Shown: positions 1-8,221 of the stretch, piece after piece
Numbering within the stretch: position 1 is the first letter of the stretch
Layout of the letters: every line of letters begins with the position of its first letter
From: Actinomycetota bacterium
GTDB lineage: Bacteria > Actinomycetota > Thermoleophilia > Gaiellales > Gaiellaceae
Assembly: GCA_005883955.1 (NCBI GenBank)
Contig: VAXH01000072.1
Location: 1 to 62,427, forward strand
DNA length: 62,427 bases
Direction of reading: 5' to 3'
The notes under the pieces: generated by a model
The model's input: only the letters and a program-made list of their open reading frames with translations
The model's database searches: none
What the model was told of the DNA's origin: nothing
Made by a program: the position numbers and the translations under genes

Positions 1-159
1 CGACGTCGCCGCCAGTCCGGCGAAGGCTGCAACGAGCGCGCCGGCCACGGCGAGGGTCGCCGTGGTGGCGCGGCGGACCCGGGCGATCGCTGCATCGCGA
101 TCGAGGACCGCGCGCCGCTGTGCTACGGGGAGGGGCTTCGGCTTGCGAGCGGGACTCAT
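1..159 (-). CDS. Small membrane protein, N-terminal part (cut by window edge)
   Basis: Reading leftwards from ATG at 159, 53 codons are open to the window edge. The visible part is a basic N-terminus (many Arg and Lys, residues 3-31) followed by an Ala/Val/Leu-rich hydrophobic stretch (about residues 32-52), i.e. a type II membrane anchor or uncleaved signal. I do not recognise the protein. Its build resembles the small protein encoded at 14706-14957 beside apbE (basic start, then one hydrophobic helix), so it may be a paralogue of that partner of the flavin/ferric-reductase operon; this is inference. It lies downstream of the two-component genes on the same strand, and its upstream region carries the direct repeats described at 184-202 and 207-237. 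Confidence 0.6.
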   Translation of the reverse strand, partial: MSPARKPKPLPVAQRRAVLDRDAAIARVRRATTATLAVAGALVAAFAGLAATS

Positions 160-183
160 CCACGTCGAAGCTGACCAGACGTA

Positions 184-202
184 GATGAGAAGACGATGAG
201 GC
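184..202. promoter_or_regulatory. Direct-repeat operator candidate (GATGAG x2, 11-bp period)
   Basis: The 19-mer GATGAGAAGACGATGAGGC contains two GATGAG half-sites 11 bases apart, the geometry usual for OmpR-family regulators. It sits 25 bases upstream of the start at 159. An almost identical copy (18 of 19) lies upstream of the response regulator gene at 2320-2338. The shared sequence next to a two-component system suggests that this regulator binds here; binding itself is inferred. Confidence 0.55.
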
Positions 203-206
203 GCGA

Positions 207-237
207 CTGAGAGCTTCTTAAGTTCGTTCTGAGAGCT
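207..237. promoter_or_regulatory. Second direct repeat (CTGAGAGCT x2, 22-bp period)
   Basis: CTGAGAGCT occurs at 207-215 and 229-237, exactly two helical turns apart, overlapping the 3' end of the kinase gene. On the other strand this reads AGCTCTCAG; GCTCTCA repeats with an 11-base period also occur at 13955-13973 upstream of the apbE operon. Probably part of the same regulator-binding region as 184-202. Confidence 0.4.
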
Positions 238-1621
238 GTCTCGGCTCCACAAGGACCGAGGAAACCGCTTCCTGGCTTCGCGGCAGGACGATCGCGACAT
301 CGGTGCCGCCGCCCGTGCGGTTTCGCAGCTCGACCCGGCCGCCGTGCCCGCGGGCGATCAGATCGACGATCGCCAGCCCCAGTCCGGCACCGCGGGCGCT
401 TCGCGCCTCGGCGGCGCGGCTGAAACGGTCGAGCGCGCGCGCCGAAAAATCAGCCGGCAGGCCCGGGCCCGAATCGAGCACGTGCAGCGCCACCTCGCCG
501 TCCTGCGACCGGACCTCGAGCACGACCGGGCCGGCTCCGTGCACGAGCGCGTTGTCGACGAGGTTGCCGGTTGCTTGGTCGAGCCTCGCCGGATCGGCGT
601 CGACGAACGCATCCGGCCCGCCGCGAAACGTCAGCGACCGCCCGTGCTCGGACGCACGCGCTGCGAACCGCTCCACTGCCTGCTCGAGCACCGACCGCGC
701 CGACAGGCGCTCCGGTCGAATCGGCAGCTGCCCCTGATCGAACCGCGCGACGAGGAGGAGGTCCTCCGCGAGCCGGACGAGACGGTCGGTGTCCTCCGCC
801 GCCGACTGCAGCGTCTGCTCCAGCTCCTGGCGCGAGCGCGGGTGACGGAGGGCGAGCTCGAGCTCCGTCTTCAGCAGCGCCAGCGGCGTCCGCAGCTCGT
901 GGCTCGCATCGTCGACGAACCGGCGCTCGTGCTCGAGCGCAGCCTCGAGGCGCGTGAGCATGTCGTTCAACGTCTCGGCAAGGCGGGCCAGCTCGTCCCT
1001 GCTCGGCGGAACGGGCAGCCGCTGGCCCGGCGTCGACGCCGTGATCGCCGCGGCCCGGCGGCGCATCGCCTCGACTGGGCGGAGAGCGGCGGCGGCGACC
1101 CCGTAGCCGGCGAGAACCGCGAGCAAGAGCGCAGCGGGGCCTCCGATCAGGAATTCGTTCAAGAGGCGGTCGAGCGCCTCGTCGCGCTGCTCGAGTGAGC
1201 GCCCGATCACCACAACTCCGGGGTGTCCGCTCACCTTGGCGGGCACCGCGAGCGTTCGCCAGTTGCCGTCGAGTCCGCCAATCGAGCCACTCTGCCAACG
1301 GCGTGCCCCGGCCGCGACCGTGCCGATCTGGGCGCGGGACAAGATCGGCGGCAGCCCGCGCGGCGTGGACTCCGCAACAGTGCCGTTGGCGTGCAAGATC
1401 TGTGCGACCTGCGGCGCGTCGGCGCGGTCTCGGTCCGGAGCCTGCGGCCGGTCGGCATGCGTGGCGACCTCCTCCGCCTGGACACGAAGGCTCTGATCGA
1501 CCGAGCCGAGCAGCGCATTGCCCACCCGTGCATCGATGAAGAAGCCGACCGCCGCGAGCACGATCGCCATCCCGACAGCGAACGGAAGCGTTAGGCGGAG
1601 GCGGATCGGAAGGCGGCTCAA
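218..1621 (-). CDS. Sensor histidine kinase
   Basis: 467-residue membrane histidine kinase partnered with the response regulator just upstream. Domains: TM1 about residues 11-29, an extracytoplasmic sensor of about 125 residues, TM2 about 157-180, a HAMP linker, the HisKA H-box with His241 in SHELRTP, then an ATPase domain with N-box (NLVDNA), G1 (DSGPGLP) and G2 (GAGLGLAI) motifs. It is expected to autophosphorylate on His241 and pass phosphate to Asp51 of the regulator. I start it at TTG 1621, which overlaps the regulator stop as TTGA; the open frame continues upstream into the regulator gene, but that part is a shadow. The TTGA overlap implies translational coupling. The signal sensed is unknown. 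Confidence 0.9.
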   Translation of the reverse strand: MSRLPIRLRLTLPFAVGMAIVLAAVGFFIDARVGNALLGSVDQSLRVQAEEVATHADRPQAPDRDRADAPQVAQILHANGTVAESTPRGLPPILSRAQIGTVAAGARRWQSGSIGGLDGNWRTLAVPAKVSGHPGVVVIGRSLEQRDEALDRLLNEFLIGGPAALLLAVLAGYGVAAAALRPVEAMRRRAAAITASTPGQRLPVPPSRDELARLAETLNDMLTRLEAALEHERRFVDDASHELRTPLALLKTELELALRHPRSRQELEQTLQSAAEDTDRLVRLAEDLLLVARFDQGQLPIRPERLSARSVLEQAVERFAARASEHGRSLTFRGGPDAFVDADPARLDQATGNLVDNALVHGAGPVVLEVRSQDGEVALHVLDSGPGLPADFSARALDRFSRAAEARSARGAGLGLAIVDLIARGHGGRVELRNRTGGGTDVAIVLPRSQEAVSSVLVEPRQLSERT

Positions 1622-2298
1622 ACTCCCCCGTCCCTGCGGAGGCGGTAGCCGATCCCGCGCACCGTCTCGATCGAGCGCCGGCCGAACGGCCGGTCGATTT
1701 TGTCGCGCAGGTAGCGGACATAGACATCGACAAGATTCGAGCAGCTCTCGAAGCCGAGCTCCCAGGCGCCCTCGAGCAGTTGCCCGCGCGAAAGAGCCTC
1801 GCCGCGCCGCCGCAAGAGCAGCTCGAGCAGGGCGAACTCCTTCATCGACAGGTCGAGCTCGGCCTCGCCTCGCCAGGCGCGCCGGGCCGCCGGGTCCAGG
1901 CGCAGATCGCCTGCCTCGAGCAGCGTCGGGCGTTCCCCCGGCGCCCTCCGGACCAGGGCCCGCAGGCGGGCCAGCAGCTCGGCGAACGAGAACGGTTTCA
2001 GGAGGTAGTCGTCCGCGCCCGCGTCGAGCCCGTCGACGCGATCGCCGACGGCGTCGCGAGCCGTCAGCATCAGCACCGGCGCCCAAACCCCCTGCTCTCG
2101 CAGCCGCCGGCAGGTCGCGAAACCGTCGAGGCCGGGCAGCATCACGTCGAGCACGATCGCGTCGTACGGGGCCGCGCCGGCCATCCAGAGGGCGTCCTCG
2201 CCGCGCGAAGCAATGTCCGCTGCGTGGCCTTCTTCGCGCAAGCCGCGCGCGACGAGGGTTGCCATCTTCGGCTCGTCTTCGACCACCAGCACACGCAT
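1618..2298 (-). CDS. OmpR/PhoB-family response regulator
   Basis: 226 residues, full length for the family. The receiver domain (about 1-115) has the acidic pair at residues 7-9 (EDE), phospho-acceptor Asp51 in IVLDVMLP, and Lys101 in LLKPF. The C-terminal winged helix (about 130-224) ends with the typical RGIGYRL beta-hairpin. It is expected to bind direct repeats with about an 11-bp period; such repeats lie directly upstream of its own start (2320-2338) and beyond the kinase gene (184-202), so autoregulation is likely. Cotranscribed with the kinase through a 4-base overlap. Diverges from the membrane protein gene at 2378. Confidence 0.92.
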   Translation of the reverse strand: MRVLVVEDEPKMATLVARGLREEGHAADIASRGEDALWMAGAAPYDAIVLDVMLPGLDGFATCRRLREQGVWAPVLMLTARDAVGDRVDGLDAGADDYLLKPFSFAELLARLRALVRRAPGERPTLLEAGDLRLDPAARRAWRGEAELDLSMKEFALLELLLRRRGEALSRGQLLEGAWELGFESCSNLVDVYVRYLRDKIDRPFGRRSIETVRGIGYRLRRDGGV

Positions 2299-2299
2299 C

Positions 2300-2360
2300 G
2301 CCTCATTCTCGCGACCGCGGATGAGAAGGCGATGAGGCCTTCACGCTTTTCTCATCTGGC
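2300..2360. promoter_or_regulatory. Divergent promoter region with response-regulator boxes
   Basis: Between the regulator (start 2298, leftward) and the gene at 2378 (rightward). GATGAGAAGGCGATGAGGC at 2320-2338 repeats the 184-202 box with one change. GCCTCAT at 2300-2306 is the inverse of ATGAGGC at 2332-2338, and another CTCATC lies at 2351-2356. The density of CTCAT/ATGAG sites suggests that one regulator controls both directions. Confidence 0.5.
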
Positions 2361-2377
2361 CTTGCTCGACTTCCTAC

Positions 2378-2998
2378 GTGGAAACGCTCGCTCGCCCACG
2401 TCCCGCGCCTCAGCCGACAAGACGCCGGTCCGTATTCACGGGCGCCGACGGGAACGCTCGTCTAACGGCAACGACCGGGCTGATCCTGCTGGTCCTGCTG
2501 CCGATCGAGGGCTTGACGCTTCTCTCGCTGCACTCGTTTCTGTCTTTGCACATGCTCGTCGGGGTCGCCTTGATCCCGCCGGTCGCGCTCAAGCTGGGCA
2601 GCACCTTCTATCGGTTCTTCCGCTACTACACGGGCAGCGCGATCTTCCGGGAGAAGGGACCGCCGCAACTCGTCATGCGGATCCTGGTCGCGCCGGCCCT
2701 GGTCGCGTCGACGATCGGGCTGTTCGGTAGCGGCGTCGCGCTGATGGTGCTCCAGCATCCAAACTCGCTCATCTTCACGATCCACAAGGGCAGCTTCATC
2801 ATCTGGCTCGGGGCCATCGGCATCCACGTGCTCGCGTACCTGCCGCACCTTCCGAAGCTCGCGGTCGCCGACTGGCTGCGCGCGAGGGGGGAGGCGGTCG
2901 GCCGCCGGTTGCGCCGGCGAGCCGTTGCGGTGTCGCTGCTCAGCGGCGTCGGAGTCGCGCTGGTTGCCCTGCCGCTCGTCGCGGCCTGGCACCGCTAG
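2378..2998 (+). CDS. Integral membrane protein, cytochrome b-like
   Basis: 206 residues from GTG 2378, with four to five hydrophobic helices and a basic N-terminus and C-terminal loop. Histidine pairs inside helices (LHSFLSLHM near residues 51-59, and FTIHKG...GIHVLAYLPHL near 133-157) resemble bis-heme b four-helix proteins (cytochrome b561 / ferric reductase type), so a heme-binding electron-transfer role in the membrane is plausible. No enzyme motif is visible. It faces away from the two-component genes across a shared regulatory region, which suggests that it is a target of that system. Convergent with the next gene with only 6 bases between stops. Confidence 0.65.
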   Translation: METLARPRPAPQPTRRRSVFTGADGNARLTATTGLILLVLLPIEGLTLLSLHSFLSLHMLVGVALIPPVALKLGSTFYRFFRYYTGSAIFREKGPPQLVMRILVAPALVASTIGLFGSGVALMVLQHPNSLIFTIHKGSFIIWLGAIGIHVLAYLPHLPKLAVADWLRARGEAVGRRLRRRAVAVSLLSGVGVALVALPLVAAWHR

Positions 2999-3004
2999 AG
3001 GGAG

Positions 3005-4108
3005 CTACCTCCCCACGTGGAGGGCGGCCGTCGCGCCGTTGAGCACGCCCGTGAGCGCGTCGAGCGGTTCCGCGGCTGCCGGGGGCAGCGCGGCGGGTGC
3101 CTGCACCGCCGGAACGGGCAGGCCGGCGGAATCGGGGGACGGCGCCGCGAGGGGCGGCGGTGGGAGCGCAGGCGCGCTGGGAACCGTCGCTGCCGGCTGT
3201 TGGGAGGGGATAGCTGGTGCGGCGGGACCGGGGGCGGGGGTGGATTCAGCGGCTGCCGATGCGGCGGCGGCCGGCCGCTGCCGTGACTGCTCTTGCCGGG
3301 CGGCCGGCCGCACCGCTTGCGAACCCGGCGCGGTGGCGTGGTGGGGAGTGCGCGTGAGCTGCGGTGCCCCCGCGGGTTCGGCCGGAGCAGCGGAGTGAAG
3401 CGTCACAGCGGGCTCGTCGTGCGCGAGGGCAGGCCCGATCTCGGTGGCGACGACCGGGATCAACGCCACGGTCGCACTCGCGCCGATCAGTCCGAGCTTG
3501 CCGAGGCCGCCCCTGGCGAGCGAGCGGAAGAGCGGAGCCAGCGTGGCCGCGTTGATCGCGGCGGCGCCGCTGCGAACGTGCTGGAGCCGCGATGCCAGGT
3601 TGCGGCGCGCGCGGAAGAGGAGCGTCTCGACTGCTCCGAGGCTCATACCCAGCTCGTCGGCGATCTCCGCGTACGAGAGGCCCTGCCACTCGCGCAGGAG
3701 GATGCCCCGGCGCTGGCGCTCGGGAAGATGTGCGAGCCCATCTCGAAGCGCCGCGAGCCGTTCGCTTCCTTCGTAGCCGGCCGCCTGGGGCGCGGCGAGC
3801 TCGTCCATGTCTTCGACGACCTGGGTGACGGCGGTCTGGCGGCCGCTCGACCGCCGGGTGCCGCGGCAGACGTTGAACGCGATCTTGAGCAGCCACGCGA
3901 GCTCGAACTCCGGCTCGACGCCGCGCTGTAACGACCGCAGCACGTAGATGAAGGTCGTCTGCGTAGCATCCTGCGCCTCCTCGCGGTTGCGCAGGCGGCT
4001 GTAGCAGAACGTGAAGATGCGCTGGCCGTACTTTTCGTACAAGTATTGGGTCAGCTCGGCGGGCTCGGTAGGCCGAGCGACCGGAACGTGGCCGAGCAAC
4101 GTGCTCAT
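3005..4108 (-). CDS. Sigma-70 family (ECF-like) factor with long C-terminal tail
   Basis: 367 residues from ATG 4108 (GGAG seven bases upstream on the coding strand). Residues about 20-90 are sigma region 2 and about 117-180 are region 4, with the helix-turn-helix LSYAEIADELGMSLGAVETLL. This is followed by a hydrophobic stretch (about 203-222) and a roughly 140-residue tail of Ala/Pro-rich low complexity. An ordinary ECF factor ends near residue 180, so the tail is extra. Read literally, the protein would be tethered to the membrane with the tail outside, as in some sigma factors fused to their own control domains; the hydrophobic segment is only moderate, so this is uncertain. No separate anti-sigma gene is adjacent. 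Confidence 0.8.
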   Translation of the reverse strand: MSTLLGHVPVARPTEPAELTQYLYEKYGQRIFTFCYSRLRNREEAQDATQTTFIYVLRSLQRGVEPEFELAWLLKIAFNVCRGTRRSSGRQTAVTQVVEDMDELAAPQAAGYEGSERLAALRDGLAHLPERQRRGILLREWQGLSYAEIADELGMSLGAVETLLFRARRNLASRLQHVRSGAAAINAATLAPLFRSLARGGLGKLGLIGASATVALIPVVATEIGPALAHDEPAVTLHSAAPAEPAGAPQLTRTPHHATAPGSQAVRPAARQEQSRQRPAAAASAAAESTPAPGPAAPAIPSQQPAATVPSAPALPPPPLAAPSPDSAGLPVPAVQAPAALPPAAAEPLDALTGVLNGATAALHVGR

Positions 4109-4259
4109 GCGCGACTCCGCTCACGACGGGTCGACGAAGTGAGCTGACCTGCTGACGCTGGAACGACTTGCGTGCCCACCCTCGCCTCCTCGGGACTCGT
4201 GTCGGCATGGGTGTGGGGCAGCGGAAGCGACAAACTTGCGCTGCTCCGGAAAGCCCGTT

Positions 4260-4868
4260 TCACGGCAGCGCCGGCACCTGAGGGGTCGGGAGGGTCGGTA
4301 CCTCTGGTTTGGGCAGGTCCGGGACCCCCGGCACCGGGACCTGTGGAACCTGGGGAAGCTGCGGCAGACCGATTGGCGGAGGCGGCGGCGAGGGCGGGGG
4401 CGGGGGAGACAGCGGGGGCGGCGGCGAAGGGGAGCCCTTGTCGGCGGGCGGCGTTTCACTCGCTGCCGGTCCGTCGCTGCCGACTGCGGACGGATCGCCC
4501 GCAGCCGGCGGGCCTGGGCTCTTCGTTCCAGGCGCACTCCCGATCGGCTTGCCGGTCCTGCGGGGGGCAGTCTTGGACTCCTGCCGTCTCGGCGCTTTGA
4601 CAGCTCCGCTTCGGCGTGCAGGACGTCCTCCGGTGGGGCGAGTGGTGGCAGTCCGCCGGTGTGATCCGGCGGGTGTGGCCGACTCGAGCGCTGCGATCGC
4701 TTCCGTACGGCGGTTCTTCTGATCGAGCGAGACGTGGTCTCCCGGCAGGACGATCCAGTGCAGCGCGAGGAAGAGCCCGAGCGCGGCGGCGGCCGCGCCG
4801 AGGACGAGGCGCGCCTGGGGGAGGTCCAGTCGGGAGACGGTTGCGGGATGCGGGCCGCGCGGCGTCAT
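4260..4868 (-). CDS. Proline-rich membrane-anchored protein
   Basis: 202 residues from ATG 4868. A single hydrophobic helix (about residues 20-43) is followed by a basic Thr/Arg/Pro stretch and then an extreme proline-rich C-terminus with runs of P and repeats of the LPxxPxVP kind. No catalytic domain. It looks like a cell-wall-spanning or surface stalk protein. It follows the sigma factor gene region on the same strand and precedes it in transcription (stop 4260, sigma start 4108), so the two may be cotranscribed. Function unknown. Confidence 0.65.
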   Translation of the reverse strand: MTPRGPHPATVSRLDLPQARLVLGAAAAALGLFLALHWIVLPGDHVSLDQKNRRTEAIAALESATPAGSHRRTATTRPTGGRPARRSGAVKAPRRQESKTAPRRTGKPIGSAPGTKSPGPPAAGDPSAVGSDGPAASETPPADKGSPSPPPPLSPPPPPSPPPPPIGLPQLPQVPQVPVPGVPDLPKPEVPTLPTPQVPALP

Positions 4869-4993
4869 GCCTACTCGCAGCTAGCCCGATCGTCGGCGTG
4901 CCGGCATCACCCCTTCGAGTAGAGGCTGTTTACAAATTTTTACCAGGTTAGAGCACCTTTTCTTGCCGAACCCCGTCATCTGCTTGTCAGCCG

Positions 4994-6769
4994 TCAACTC
5001 CCTCGTTCGAGGGAATTCTTCTCAGACTGGGGAGCCGACTTTGCGCCCGGCGCACCGGTTTCGGCGGCCGCGCTGACGCAGTTCTTCCCGCGGCTCTTCG
5101 CCTCGTAGAGAGCTTCGTCAGCGGCCCGGACGAGATCGAACGCATCCATCCCCTCCGCGAGCTTCGCGATCCCGAAGCTCGCCGTCATCACCGTTGTGAC
5201 AGCTCCGGCCACGAGCTCCAGCTCGGCCAACGCCGTGCGGATCCGCTCGGCCGCCTCGACCGCCCCCTCGAGAGTCGTTCCGGGCAAGACGATCAGGAAC
5301 TCCTCGCCGCCCCAGCGGCTGCTGAGGTCGATGTCCCTGAGCGTCCCGCGAAGCACGTCGGCGAAGCGCTGCAGGACGAGATCGCCGAAGGCATGGCCGT
5401 GCGAGTCGTTCGCGGCCTTGAACTCGTCGATGTCGCAGAGGATGACCGCGAGCGGTGTCTCGTAGCGCTCGCTCCTGGAGATCTCAGCCACCAGCCGCTC
5501 CTCGCAGTGGCGCCGGTTGGCGAGCCCCGTCAGGCCGTCGGACCTCGCCTGTCGCGCGGCCGCTTCGTGCAGGCAGGCGTTTTCGAGCGCGTTCGCGCCT
5601 TGTGCGACGAGAGCCCTCGTCGCCAGCAGGTTGTCCTCGTCGAGATCGGCGGTGTACAGGATGAGAATCCCGAAACGGGACTCGCGGCTCGCGATCGGGA
5701 GCTCGAAGGTCTTGGCGTCGTCCGCGAGCGTTCCGACCTCGATTACCGCTCCGTTCTCGCCGAGCAGGGCCGCCCCCTCGGCATCGGCAGCCTCGACGGC
5801 GGCCGAGGCGATCAGCGCCAGGAGCTGGTCGATGTCGTGGGTCGCCGTCAGCAGCTCGCCGGTGCGGCTGAGCGATTCTCGGAGCCGTGTCCGCTGCAGC
5901 TCCAGCTCCAGCAGCCGCGCCCGCAGCTGGTCCGCCATCGAGTTGAACGAGCCGGCCAGGTCGGCGAACTCGTCGCGGCCGCGGACGGGGACGCGGCGGT
6001 CGAGCCCGCCGCGGCCGATCTCCAGTGCGGCCTGGGAAAGCTCGCGCAGGGAGCGCATGACCGACCTTGCCTCGGCCGCGGCTATCGCCGCCAGGACGAG
6101 CAATGCTCCGAGCAGGACATAGAGCAGATGCCTCCGCGTCGTGGCCGCCTGTGCCGCGATCGGCTGCGCCGGCGCGAGCACCGCGATCTGGACGTTCGGT
6201 TGCTCGGACAGCGGGCCGGTTGCGAGGGCTCGATATCGGGAACCGGCCACAGAGATCGCCAGCGAGCGGCCGGAAGCGAGCGGGCGACGAGCGGACCTCG
6301 AGCGTGGGACGAAGACAATCCGGTCGCCGTGCGAGAGCCCGCTCTCGAGGCGCAGTTGCCGTAGCAGCGAGCGGTCGAGCGGCAGCACGGCGAGGATCGA
6401 GCCAATCACCCGCCGGCCCGCCTTGACGCGCACCGTCTGGGTCGCCTCGATCGTCCCGCGCCGCCCGACCGCGAGCCGGTGCGGGCCGACGAGCGCAACA
6501 TCGCCCAGGAGCGGGCTGAAACGGCCGACACGCAAGCCCTGTTGAATGTCGCGACGACGGGCGAGGTTGCGTGCGAGGGCCTTGACGTGGTCCGCCCGTC
6601 GTTCGTACGACGCGAAAACGGCGCGCAGCTCGGCTCCGAGGCGGGCATCGACGCGCCGCTCCTCGGCGCGCTTGGCGACCGTGCCGAAACCCCAGAAGGC
6701 CGCCGTCAGCGGCGCGACTGCGAGGAGGAGGAAATAGAGCGCGAGTTTGTGCTTGAAGCTTGCAAGCAT
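4994..6769 (-). CDS. Membrane diguanylate cyclase (HAMP-GAF-like-GGDEF)
   Basis: 591 residues. TM1 about 8-28, an extracytoplasmic sensing region, TM2 about 203-226, HAMP, a GAF-like middle part (about 300-410) and a C-terminal GGDEF domain. The active-site motif is GGEEF at 487-491, which is compatible with cyclase activity. An inhibitory I-site RxxD (R478, D481) lies five residues before it, so product inhibition by c-di-GMP is expected. It should convert two GTP to c-di-GMP in response to an external signal. No EAL or PilZ gene is nearby. The start ATG at 6769 directly precedes the first helix. Confidence 0.9.
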   Translation of the reverse strand: MLASFKHKLALYFLLLAVAPLTAAFWGFGTVAKRAEERRVDARLGAELRAVFASYERRADHVKALARNLARRRDIQQGLRVGRFSPLLGDVALVGPHRLAVGRRGTIEATQTVRVKAGRRVIGSILAVLPLDRSLLRQLRLESGLSHGDRIVFVPRSRSARRPLASGRSLAISVAGSRYRALATGPLSEQPNVQIAVLAPAQPIAAQAATTRRHLLYVLLGALLVLAAIAAAEARSVMRSLRELSQAALEIGRGGLDRRVPVRGRDEFADLAGSFNSMADQLRARLLELELQRTRLRESLSRTGELLTATHDIDQLLALIASAAVEAADAEGAALLGENGAVIEVGTLADDAKTFELPIASRESRFGILILYTADLDEDNLLATRALVAQGANALENACLHEAAARQARSDGLTGLANRRHCEERLVAEISRSERYETPLAVILCDIDEFKAANDSHGHAFGDLVLQRFADVLRGTLRDIDLSSRWGGEEFLIVLPGTTLEGAVEAAERIRTALAELELVAGAVTTVMTASFGIAKLAEGMDAFDLVRAADEALYEAKSRGKNCVSAAAETGAPGAKSAPQSEKNSLERGS

Positions 6770-6846
6770 CGTCCGACCGTTGGCTGGCTTGCACTAGTTG
6801 TCGGCGAGCAGTGCCGTTCACGTGAGGCTCGGGCCGGCCGGCCCCG

Positions 6847-6880
6847 GCCGCGGATGCCGCCCCGCTGCGGCATCCGCGGC
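6847..6880 (-). terminator. Strong hairpin after the small basic gene
   Basis: A perfect 14-bp stem (6847-6860 with 6867-6880) around the 6-base loop CCCGCT, 20 bases beyond the stop of the gene at 6901-7074 and upstream of the cyclase gene. No clear T-run follows in the leftward direction, so this is a likely but not textbook terminator. Confidence 0.5.
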
Positions 6881-6900
6881 TGCCGGTTCGAGGAGACCGC

Positions 6901-7074
6901 TTAGCGCTTCTTGGCGGTGCGGGCCTTCGCGAGGCGGATCGAGGTCGTCTTCGCCGCCTTCGCGGTCGGAGTCCGCGCGACCGTGACCATCACCAGCCGT
7001 TTGCCGAGGATGCGCCGCTTGGATCTTGACCGTCGCTCCGCGCACCAGGTCGCCACGGCTCCCAGGTAGATCAA
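6901..7074 (-). CDS. Small highly basic protein (57 aa)
   Basis: TTG at 7072-7074 is preceded by GAGAAGGG six bases upstream, a good ribosome site. The product is 57 residues: a short hydrophobic start (IYLGAVATW), then an Arg/Lys/Ala/Thr-rich body ending in AKARTAKKR. The composition resembles histone-tail-like nucleoid proteins or short basic membrane peptides. No family recognised. Divergent from the secreted protein gene at 7171. Codon use is like that of its neighbours. Confidence 0.5.
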   Translation of the reverse strand: MIYLGAVATWCAERRSRSKRRILGKRLVMVTVARTPTAKAAKTTSIRLAKARTAKKR

Positions 7075-7170
7075 GACATCCCTTCTCGGACTCGCTATAA
7101 CACCGGCCGCAAGTTTTTCGCCGCTCCGGCTCCGTACCTCCCGACGCTGCAACGCTGAGGAGACGACGAC

Positions 7171-8172
7171 ATGGGCAGGGCCCGCTCGGTTCCCTCCAAG
7201 AACATCCCCCTCGCCGTGTTGGCCCTGTCCGTCTCCTTCGTCGCGGCCCTCGCGGTCGGCGGGCCGGCGTGGGCTTCTCAGCTCGTCGACCGGAACGCGA
7301 CCAACGTCCACCTGGAGGTCAACGCCAAGGGACAGGCGTTGATCACCTACCGGGTGGGCCGCCGGATCCGGCGCGTGCTCGGCTGGGGCGCGATCAACGC
7401 GCGGCCATCCGCGAGTGGAGGCAAGCAGGTCTCGTTTCGGCTCGACTACTCGGGCGGCTGGGGTACCTATCACCGGCGGCTCTGGCAGGCGTTCCCCGAC
7501 ACTTGCCGGCGTTACGACGGGCCCGTCCTGACGCACGTCGTCGCGAGCTGTACGGCAGGAGACGGCACCTACTGGGCGCTGCAGGGCTGGAAGGTCGGGC
7601 TGCCCGATCTCGGGTTCCTGCCCTGGCTGCCGGACCAGAAAGTGCCGTGGCTGACGCTCTCGCACTGGCGGGGCGAAACCGCTGAACTCGAGGTTCACAC
7701 GGACTGGGTGTACGGGGGCCGTTTCCAGCAAGTCTTCGGTCGGCTCACCTATCTCGGCCGTCCGGTGTACGGCTACCGAACGACGCGGGTGGGAGCGCCG
7801 ACAGATCGGTTCGGCCGACTGCTCTACCTCGACACCCTGGATGCGCCGGCCTACGGACGCGGCTGGCGGCGTGAGAACTCGTTCGTCAGCCACAAAGGCA
7901 CCGGCGTCTTCTGCTACGGCTTCTACCGCCATAACCCGACGAGCGGTGGCTACGCCGCACCGCCGCGCTGGCCGCGCCCCCACCCCCGCGGCCCCGGGGT
8001 CGGCAAGCGCTACCGCCTGACCGTGGCGGGACCCGGTGTCACCCCGGACATCAGCTGGGAGGGCCCCGGGTTGCATGCCTACAGCCCGAAGGATCCCGCC
8101 GATGTCGCCTACGAGCAGGCCGAGAACGCGATTCTCGACTCGTACCGCGACCGGCTCTGCCGGCAGCACTAG
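7171..8172 (+). CDS. Secreted protein of unknown function
   Basis: 333 residues with a clear signal peptide: a basic start, a hydrophobic core about residues 13-31, and a probable cleavage after AWA near 35. The mature part is rich in Trp, Tyr, Gly and Arg and has four cysteines at C112, C127, C249 and C330 that could form two disulfides. No catalytic motif recognised. The start ATG has GAGGAG about 9 bases upstream. It stands alone between a divergent small gene and the TrhA gene. Confidence 0.75.
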   Translation: MGRARSVPSKNIPLAVLALSVSFVAALAVGGPAWASQLVDRNATNVHLEVNAKGQALITYRVGRRIRRVLGWGAINARPSASGGKQVSFRLDYSGGWGTYHRRLWQAFPDTCRRYDGPVLTHVVASCTAGDGTYWALQGWKVGLPDLGFLPWLPDQKVPWLTLSHWRGETAELEVHTDWVYGGRFQQVFGRLTYLGRPVYGYRTTRVGAPTDRFGRLLYLDTLDAPAYGRGWRRENSFVSHKGTGVFCYGFYRHNPTSGGYAAPPRWPRPHPRGPGVGKRYRLTVAGPGVTPDISWEGPGLHAYSPKDPADVAYEQAENAILDSYRDRLCRQH

Positions 8173-8207
8173 CTTCTCCTACTGCTACGGCTTGGCTCTT
8201 ACCCTCT

Positions 8208-8213
8208 TAAACT
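8208..8213 (+). promoter_or_regulatory. -10 element of a leaderless transcript (TAAACT)
   Basis: TAAACT ends 8 bases before the GTG at 8222, and there is no Shine-Dalgarno. This spacing places transcription start at or next to the start codon. Confidence 0.5.
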
Positions 8214-8221
8214 CATAAGCC

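Noticed and set aside
1622-2086. Upstream extension of the histidine kinase reading frame across the response regulator gene
   Set aside because: It overlaps a clear regulator gene in another frame, has Arg-rich shadow composition, and the TTGA overlap at 1618-1621 gives a natural start.
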